5,029 nucleotides of DNA. Origin: Oscillospiraceae bacterium (GTDB taxonomy: Bacteria; Bacillota; Clostridia; Oscillospirales; Ruminococcaceae). The notes beneath the pieces are model-generated. The model searched no databases, had not been told where the DNA came from, and was given only the letters and a program-made list of their open reading frames with translations. Shown here piece by piece: positions 1 through 3,187 of the stretch. Each line of letters begins with the position of its first letter. Positions within the stretch are counted from its first letter, which is position 1. The position numbers and the translations under genes are program-made. The stretch covers positions 1 through 5,029 of the forward strand of contig JAFQND010000152.1 of the NCBI GenBank assembly GCA_017396055.1, read 5' to 3'.

Positions 1-17
1 AGGGGCCTCAGCAGGGT

Positions 18-34
18 TCGGGACGGAGTCCCGA
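18..34. repeat. Short perfect inverted repeat at the left edge
   Basis: TCGGGAC (18-24) and GTCCCGA (28-34) form a 7-bp stem around a 3-nt loop. Neither strand shows a run of T directly after it, so it does not read as an intrinsic terminator by itself. It lies just beyond the predicted terminator of the leftward MazG-like gene and may belong to the 3' end of a neighbour outside the window. I see no supportable coding region in bases 1-49. Confidence 0.5.
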
Positions 35-40
35 CAGCAT

Positions 41-71
41 AAACAAAAGAGCGCCCGCTGCGGCGGGCGCT
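41..71 (-). terminator. Intrinsic terminator of the MazG-like gene
   Basis: Read on the minus strand, a perfect 9-bp stem AGCGCCCGC/GCGGGCGCT (arms at 63-71 and 50-58, 4-nt loop) is followed by CTTTTGTTTAT. This is a very GC-rich hairpin with an interrupted U-tract, the standard rho-independent form. It lies about 120 nt past the stop codon of the leftward gene, which is the only candidate gene to use it. On the plus strand the hairpin is not followed by a T-run, so it is one-directional. Confidence 0.8.
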
Positions 72-86
72 GATGCGTAATTATTG

Positions 87-190
87 TTCGCCTGCGGGCG
101 AAGGGAAAGAGTTTCGCTCTCTGCGAAGAGCGATCGGAGCGCTGCTCCGGACTCGCAAGGGACTTATCCCTTGCCCCATTATGTCCGGAG
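87..190. other. Cluster of hairpins downstream of the MazG-like gene (structured 3' UTR?)
   Basis: The stretch between the leftward stop codon and its terminator has no convincing gene but is packed with perfect inverted repeats. They are TTCGCC/GGCGAA (87-92/97-102), TCGCTCT/AGAGCGA (114-120/127-133), CGGAGC/GCTCCG (135-140/144-149) and GCAAGGGA/TCCCTTGC (155-162/167-174). In addition CTCCGGAC (145-152) is complementary to GTCCGGAG (183-190). That longer pairing would enclose the 155-174 hairpin and exclude the 135-149 hairpin, because they share bases 145-149. In a minus-strand transcript this would be a folded 3' UTR ending in the terminator. What it does, if anything, is unknown: stabilising the mRNA 3' end, a processed small RNA or a decayed repeat element are all possible. 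Confidence 0.5.
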
Positions 191-192
191 GG

Positions 193-816
193 TCACTCTC
201 CAAACACAATACCGGGATTGTATCGTGCGTTGTTATAGGCTTCCTTGATGGGGATCCAGTGCTCCAGATCCACATGGCACATATCGGCTGTCAGCAGGGC
301 GTAATACAGCACGTCCCACAGCTCTTCCTCGATGGTGTGCTTGAACGAGTCGCCTTCGGCATGGGGAGCGCCCTTATAGATGATCTCGGCCAGCTCGCCG
401 ATCTCCTCGACCATCTTGCAGAAGAAGTCGTGATAAGTCTCATAGCCGGGCCAGCGGTCTTTTTTATACAGATAATCCTGCAGCCAGGCCACCGTGACCG
501 GACCGTCGGGATCATAGACCATATCGGGATTATAGCGGGCATTATTGTAATTCTCCTTGATACGGATCCATTTTTCCAGATCGACATCATAGAGATTTGC
601 CAGACAAATCGTATAATAGATGACATCCCAGAGCTCTTCTTCCACAGAGCCTTTGAACCGCTCGCCTTCGGCATGGACCAGCTCATAGGCAAGGGCTTTG
701 GAAAGCTCACCCGTTTCTTCGATCAGTTTAAGAAAATAGTCGATCTCATGACCGGCGTTATGATCTTTGGACCGCAGATATCTCTGCAGATAGGAAACGG
801 TGATGGTCCCTTTCAT
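193..816 (-). CDS. Tandem-repeat MazG-like nucleotide pyrophosphohydrolase family protein (207 aa)
   Basis: The MazG family hydrolyses nucleoside triphosphates to monophosphate and pyrophosphate with Mg2+ in the cytosol, often to clear non-canonical nucleotides; the substrate here is unknown. The protein consists of two copies of one about 103-residue unit. Copy 1 has the metal-binding EExxE motif at E33-E34-E37 and ExxD at E61-D64. Copy 2 has E137-E138-E141 and E165-D168. Each copy also keeps HAEG[ED]xFK before ExxD and the downstream IKExYNNARY stretch carrying the K/N/R residues typical of the family, so neither half looks dead. MazG proteins act as dimers, so the two halves may pair within one chain. 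E. coli MazG is also two-domain, but this protein is shorter and its halves are more alike. The ATG at 816 sits 8 nt after GGAGG (825-829, minus strand). It stands alone with its own promoter and terminator, divergent from the mraZ operon. The long open frame on the opposite strand is a shadow. Family assignment is firm; the exact subfamily is not. Confidence 0.88.
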   Translation of the reverse strand: MKGTITVSYLQRYLRSKDHNAGHEIDYFLKLIEETGELSKALAYELVHAEGERFKGSVEEELWDVIYYTICLANLYDVDLEKWIRIKENYNNARYNPDMVYDPDGPVTVAWLQDYLYKKDRWPGYETYHDFFCKMVEEIGELAEIIYKGAPHAEGDSFKHTIEEELWDVLYYALLTADMCHVDLEHWIPIKEAYNNARYNPGIVFGE

Positions 817-845
817 GGCGGCATCCTCCCGGAGGTTTTTTCTTT

Positions 846-874
846 ACTATAGCACAGGGAAATGCCTCTGTCAA
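846..874 (-). promoter_or_regulatory. Sigma-A promoter for the MazG-like gene
   Basis: On the minus strand the -35 box TTGACA (869-874) is a perfect consensus match. It is followed by a 17-bp spacer and the -10 box TATAGT (846-851), which carries an extended TGC directly upstream. Transcription should start near 839, giving a short leader of about 20 nt with the ribosome-binding site GGGAGGA at 824-830. Strong matches to both boxes and ideal spacing suggest vegetative expression without an obvious activator. Confidence 0.8.
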
Positions 875-935
875 TCGCCGCCTGAGCGGGGAAAACCGTC
901 CCGGATATCCCCATTGGGATTTGTTGGAAAAACGA

Positions 936-964
936 TTGACACGGCGGCTCTGAAGGGGTAAAAT
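936..964 (+). promoter_or_regulatory. Upstream sigma-A promoter (P1) of the mraZ operon
   Basis: TTGACA (936-941), a 17-bp spacer and TAAAAT (959-964) make a near-consensus vegetative promoter pointing at mraZ. Transcription would begin around 971, leaving a leader of roughly 206 nt. That leader contains the 12-bp inverted repeat, the second promoter and the putative MraZ operator. The promoter is divergent from the MazG-like gene promoter, with about 60 bp between the two -35 boxes. Confidence 0.75.
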
Positions 965-1032
965 TAGATTGTCCCCAAAGGACTGTTGAATGGATGCACC
1001 TCTAATTGTAAACTTTTTGTGAACACTGAAAA

Positions 1033-1083
1033 AATGGCTTCCCGAGCCCCTGAAAACGGTTGCAAAAATCGCGGGAAGCCATT
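1033..1083. repeat. 12-bp perfect inverted repeat in the mraZ leader
   Basis: AATGGCTTCCCG (1033-1044) is the exact reverse complement of CGGGAAGCCATT (1072-1083), with 27 nt between the arms. In RNA from the upstream promoter it would form a stable hairpin. On the plus strand it is followed by ATAATTAAC, so it is not a forward terminator. On the minus strand the stem runs straight into TTTTTT (1029-1034), so it could stop leftward transcription leaving the dcw operon. Its right arm fills the spacer of the second promoter up to the -10 box, so an operator role is also possible. Confidence 0.7.
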
Positions 1084-1088
1084 ATAAT
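1060..1088 (+). promoter_or_regulatory. Proximal promoter (P2) of the mraZ operon
   Basis: A perfect TATAAT (1083-1088) lies 17 bp after TTGCAA (1060-1065), which matches the -35 consensus at four of six positions. Transcription would begin near 1095, immediately before the GGTGA repeat array, with a leader of about 80 nt. The right arm of the inverted repeat (1072-1083) lies in the spacer and touches the -10 box, and the -35 box lies in the repeat's loop. Promoter activity could therefore depend on a protein bound there. Confidence 0.6.
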
Positions 1089-1099
1089 TAACAGTGTAG

Positions 1100-1125
1100 T
1101 GGTGAATTGCGGTGAAAAAGGGTTG
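1100..1125 (+). promoter_or_regulatory. Putative MraZ box: GGTGA-like direct repeats at 10-bp period
   Basis: GGTGA at 1101, GGTGA at 1111 and GGTTG at 1121 start exactly 10 bp apart, each preceded by a different base and followed by AT-rich spacer. MraZ proteins are known to autoregulate by binding short G-rich direct repeats (TGGGN in E. coli, AAAGTG-like in mollicutes) spaced one helical turn apart near the mraZ promoter. Position (just after the proximal promoter start site, before mraZ), repeat form and period all fit. Another GGTGA at 1165-1169 lies in the mraZ ribosome-binding site but out of register. Binding by this MraZ is inferred. Confidence 0.62.
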
Positions 1126-1176
1126 ATTTTCCCTAAAATGGGACGACTTTCCCGCTAGAAAAGGGGTGACGGGGTA

Positions 1177-1602
1177 ATGCTGATCGGTGAGTTTGTATGT
1201 GCTATCGACGGTGTCAAAGGGCGTTTGAATTTCCCCGCCAAACTCCGAGAAGAAATGGGAGAGCGTTTCATCTTAAGCCGCGGCAACGGTGACCGCTGCA
1301 TCAATGCTTATTCGAAAGAGGCCTTTGCGCTTCTGTCCGAAAAGCTCAAACAGTATCCTGTCTCACAGGCAAAAATGCTGCGCCGCTATCTGTTTGCGGG
1401 CGCCGCAGAAGCCGAGCCCGACAAACAGGGCCGTATCGTGATCCCCCAGAACCTTCGTGAGTTCGCGGGACTCGAAAAAGACGTCGTCATCATCGGTGCC
1501 GACGATCACTGTGAGATCTGGGACAAGTCGGAGTATGATGCCATGTGCGGTAAAATGGACGCTTCGACAATGGATCAGCTGATGATCGACATCGGCTTCT
1601 GA
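1177..1602 (+). CDS. mraZ: Transcriptional regulator MraZ
   Basis: MraZ is a DNA-binding protein of the AbrB/SpoVT fold that forms a ring-shaped oligomer and controls the dcw cluster beginning with its own gene. At 141 residues this one has the usual family length and two AbrB-like halves. The second half carries the classic signature DKQGRIVIP (residues 82-90) with L93-R94 following. The first half has the equivalent motif at 11-20, but reads D-G-V-K-G-R with one more residue between D11 and K14 than the usual DxKGR, followed by a normal P20 and L23-R24. The ATG at 1177 follows AAGGGGTGA (1161-1169), a moderate ribosome-binding site with about 8-nt spacing. It is first in the operon, 41 nt before rsmH, and downstream of two candidate promoters and a matching operator-like array, which suggests autoregulation. 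Identification is firm. Confidence 0.96.
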   Translation: MLIGEFVCAIDGVKGRLNFPAKLREEMGERFILSRGNGDRCINAYSKEAFALLSEKLKQYPVSQAKMLRRYLFAGAAEAEPDKQGRIVIPQNLREFAGLEKDVVIIGADDHCEIWDKSEYDAMCGKMDASTMDQLMIDIGF

Positions 1603-1626
1603 TCCGGAAATTGAGGCCATCGCCTC

Positions 1627-1636
1627 AAAAGGAGGT
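1627..1636 (+). promoter_or_regulatory. Strong ribosome-binding site fixing the rsmH start at TTG 1644
   Basis: AAAAGGAGGT is close to a full anti-16S match and lies 8 nt before TTG at 1644. An in-frame TTG at 1611 would extend the protein by 11 residues, but this site would then be inside the coding sequence, and 1611 has no comparable site before it. The protein read from 1644 begins MEFSHFSVML, matching the usual RsmH N-terminus. Confidence 0.8.
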
Positions 1637-1643
1637 ACTCCCC

Positions 1644-2567
1644 TTGGAATTTTCACATTTCTCCGTGATGCTTGAGGAGTGCCTGGAAGGCCTTCACATC
1701 AATCCCGAAGGCGTTTATGTGGACGGTACGGCCGGCGGTGCGGGACATTCGTCTCAGATCGCCAAACGGCTGACGACCGGCAGACTGCTGGCTCTGGACC
1801 AGGATCCGGATGCAGTGGCCATTGCAACGGAACGGTTGTCCCAGTATCCCTGTGCACAGGTTGTCCGCATCAATTTCCGCAATATGGGTACGGCACTGGC
1901 AAATGCCGGCGTATCCGGCGCAGATGGTGTGCTCTTGGATCTGGGCGTTTCATCACACCAGCTGGACACTGCGGAAAGGGGATTTTCCTACCTGAAGGAC
2001 GCGCCGCTGGATATGCGCATGTCCCAGGAAGGACCGAGTGCCGCTGATCTGGTAGCATCCTCATCGGAAGAGGAGATCGCCAGAATTCTCTGGGAATACG
2101 GCGAAGAGAGATATTCCCGCAGCATTGCCCGGGCCATTGTCCGGGAGCGGGAGAAACAGCCGATCCTCACAACACTTCAGCTGGCAGATATCATCAAATC
2201 GGCCATGCCGGCCGCGGCGAAAAGAGAAAAAAACCCCTGCAAGCGTTCTTTCCAGGCGCTGCGGATCGCCGTGAACTCCGAGCTGGACGCCCTTTCACAG
2301 GGCATTGACGAAGCCTTTGAAAACCTGAATCCGGGTGGAAGGCTGGTCATCATAACCTTCCATTCTCTGGAAGATCGCATGGTCAAGCAAAAATTCGCAG
2401 ACTTCTGCCGGGGCTGTACCTGCCCGCCGGAATTTCCGGTCTGTGTATGCGGCAAGAAGCCCCGTGCTAAACATATCGGCAAAAAACCCATCCTTCCCTC
2501 AAAGGAAGAACTGGAACTGAACCGGCGCAGCCAGAGTGCCAAGCTGCGCATCATCGAAAAGATCTAA
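1644..2567 (+). CDS. rsmH: 16S rRNA (cytosine-1402-N4)-methyltransferase RsmH
   Basis: RsmH (formerly MraW) uses S-adenosylmethionine to methylate N4 of C1402 in the decoding centre of 16S rRNA, acting on the small subunit in the cytosol. From TTG 1644 it is 307 residues, the normal length. SAM-binding residues are seen in DGTAGGAGHS (27-36), LDQD (51-54) and LLDLGVSSHQLD (97-108), where H105 replaces the more common proline. Further signatures are RGFSY (112-116), PLDMRM (121-126), KRSFQALRIAVN (200-211) and TFHSLEDRMVKQ (238-249). A cysteine cluster (C255, C258, C260, C267, C269) near the C-terminus is common in Firmicutes versions and could bind metal. If translation instead began at TTG 1611 it would have 318 residues, which I consider unlikely. 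It lies 41 nt after mraZ and 18 nt before ftsL and is surely cotranscribed. Identification is firm. Confidence 0.96.
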   Translation: MEFSHFSVMLEECLEGLHINPEGVYVDGTAGGAGHSSQIAKRLTTGRLLALDQDPDAVAIATERLSQYPCAQVVRINFRNMGTALANAGVSGADGVLLDLGVSSHQLDTAERGFSYLKDAPLDMRMSQEGPSAADLVASSSEEEIARILWEYGEERYSRSIARAIVREREKQPILTTLQLADIIKSAMPAAAKREKNPCKRSFQALRIAVNSELDALSQGIDEAFENLNPGGRLVIITFHSLEDRMVKQKFADFCRGCTCPPEFPVCVCGKKPRAKHIGKKPILPSKEELELNRRSQSAKLRIIEKI

Positions 2568-2585
2568 AAGGAAGGCGATCCCCTC

Positions 2586-3035
2586 ATGCAGCAGTCGAGC
2601 GCAGTAAGAAAAACTCAATATGATCTGGAGCGCTTTGAGCAGCATGCCCCTGTGATCACCCGCGTCCCCAAAAAAGAACGGGTCATCCATCCTGCCAAGA
2701 TTATGTTCACCGCAGCCCTGATCATCGGTATGATCTCGGTCATGCTTTACGGCCGCGTACAGATCACTGAGATGGGACAGGCCATCAACGCGGCGCAGAC
2801 CACTCTGGCCGAGCTGCAGAGCGAAGGTGTCCGCATGGAGACCGAACTGGAGAGTATGATGTCTTTGAAGAGCGTAGAGGAGATCAGTGTCGGCGAATAC
2901 GGCATGGTCAAGCCCGACGCCAGCCAGGTAACCTATCTGCAGGTCCAGCACAACCGTGTGGAGGCCGTCGTTACCGAAGATACCCCTCTTGAGAAGATCG
3001 TCGGTCTTCTGGAAAAAATCGGTTTCAGCTTCTGA
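2586..3035 (+). CDS. ftsL: Cell division protein FtsL-like, bitopic membrane protein
   Basis: FtsL is a small single-pass protein that pairs with FtsB/DivIC and helps activate the septal peptidoglycan synthase. This 149-residue protein has the expected plan: a basic cytoplasmic N-terminus (about 1-36, rich in K and R), one hydrophobic transmembrane segment (about 38-55), a polar heptad-like stretch likely to form a coiled coil (about 58-95), and a short extracytoplasmic tail. The segment around 103-120 (GEYGMVKP followed by a QVTYLQV strand) resembles the region after the coiled coil in clostridial FtsL/FtsB-type proteins. The ATG follows GGAAGG (2570-2575) with 10-nt spacing. FtsL sequences diverge strongly, so the name rests on topology plus its place between rsmH and the class B PBP, where ftsL is expected. 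A generic septum-formation-initiator annotation is the main alternative. Confidence 0.85.
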   Translation: MQQSSAVRKTQYDLERFEQHAPVITRVPKKERVIHPAKIMFTAALIIGMISVMLYGRVQITEMGQAINAAQTTLAELQSEGVRMETELESMMSLKSVEEISVGEYGMVKPDASQVTYLQVQHNRVEAVVTEDTPLEKIVGLLEKIGFSF

Positions 3036-3187
3036 TATCGCACCGGCATAACCGGGCGGGAAACTCAATATGATGACAATGGAGGTTGAGATGGAAATCT
3101 TGACCTTTTGTTGTTATTCAGAGAACTATTTCCTTTTTCTGAACAAGTTTGCTTTTTTATTCTGTGAGCATCGCCGGGAGGACCCTG
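3036..3187 (+). other. AT-richer intergenic gap between ftsL and the PBP gene
   Basis: This 152-bp gap is long for the operon, and its centre (about 3092-3170) is clearly richer in A and T than the flanking genes. It holds a weak 9-bp hairpin (TTCAGAGAA pairing with TTTTCTGAA, 3117-3125/3135-3143, including one G-U pair), followed 9 nt later by TTTTTT at 3153-3158. This could be a weak attenuator but not a convincing terminator. It also contains GGAGG (3081-3085) 5 nt before an ATG at 3091. I found no good sigma-A promoter: TTGACC at 3100 has no acceptable -10 box at the right distance. The PBP ribosome-binding site GGGAGGA lies at 3176-3182. Confidence 0.45.

Noticed and set aside
1..80. Short open plus-strand reading frames at the left edge as the end of a gene
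   Set aside because: All three frames are too short to judge, and the DNA is dominated by inverted repeats that explain the pattern better.
87..190. CRISPR array or tRNA/rRNA gene in the hairpin-rich region
   Set aside because: The repeats are different inverted pairs, not one regularly spaced direct repeat. No cloverleaf with T-loop GTTCRANNC or CCA end can be built from them.
73..852. 259-codon open frame on the plus strand opposite the MazG-like gene
   Set aside because: The minus-strand product has duplicated MazG motifs, a strong ribosome-binding site, a consensus promoter and a terminator. The plus-strand frame crosses the terminator and the promoter and matches nothing.
971..1176. 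A known metabolite riboswitch in the long mraZ leader
   Set aside because: Beyond the single 12-bp hairpin I see no conserved aptamer core and no forward terminator; the promoter and operator reading explains the region better.
1611..1643. Upstream TTG (1611) as the start of rsmH
   Set aside because: The strong AAAAGGAGGT site at 1627-1636 would be internal, and the extra 11 residues do not look like an RsmH N-terminus; TTG 1644 fits both spacing and family.
2499..3068. 189-codon minus-strand open frame across the rsmH-ftsL junction
   Set aside because: It is antisense to two well-supported genes, with no family resemblance.
3100..3128. Internal sigma-A promoter before the PBP gene starting at TTGACC
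   Set aside because: No acceptable -10 box occurs 16-18 bp downstream; the best hexamers there match the consensus poorly.
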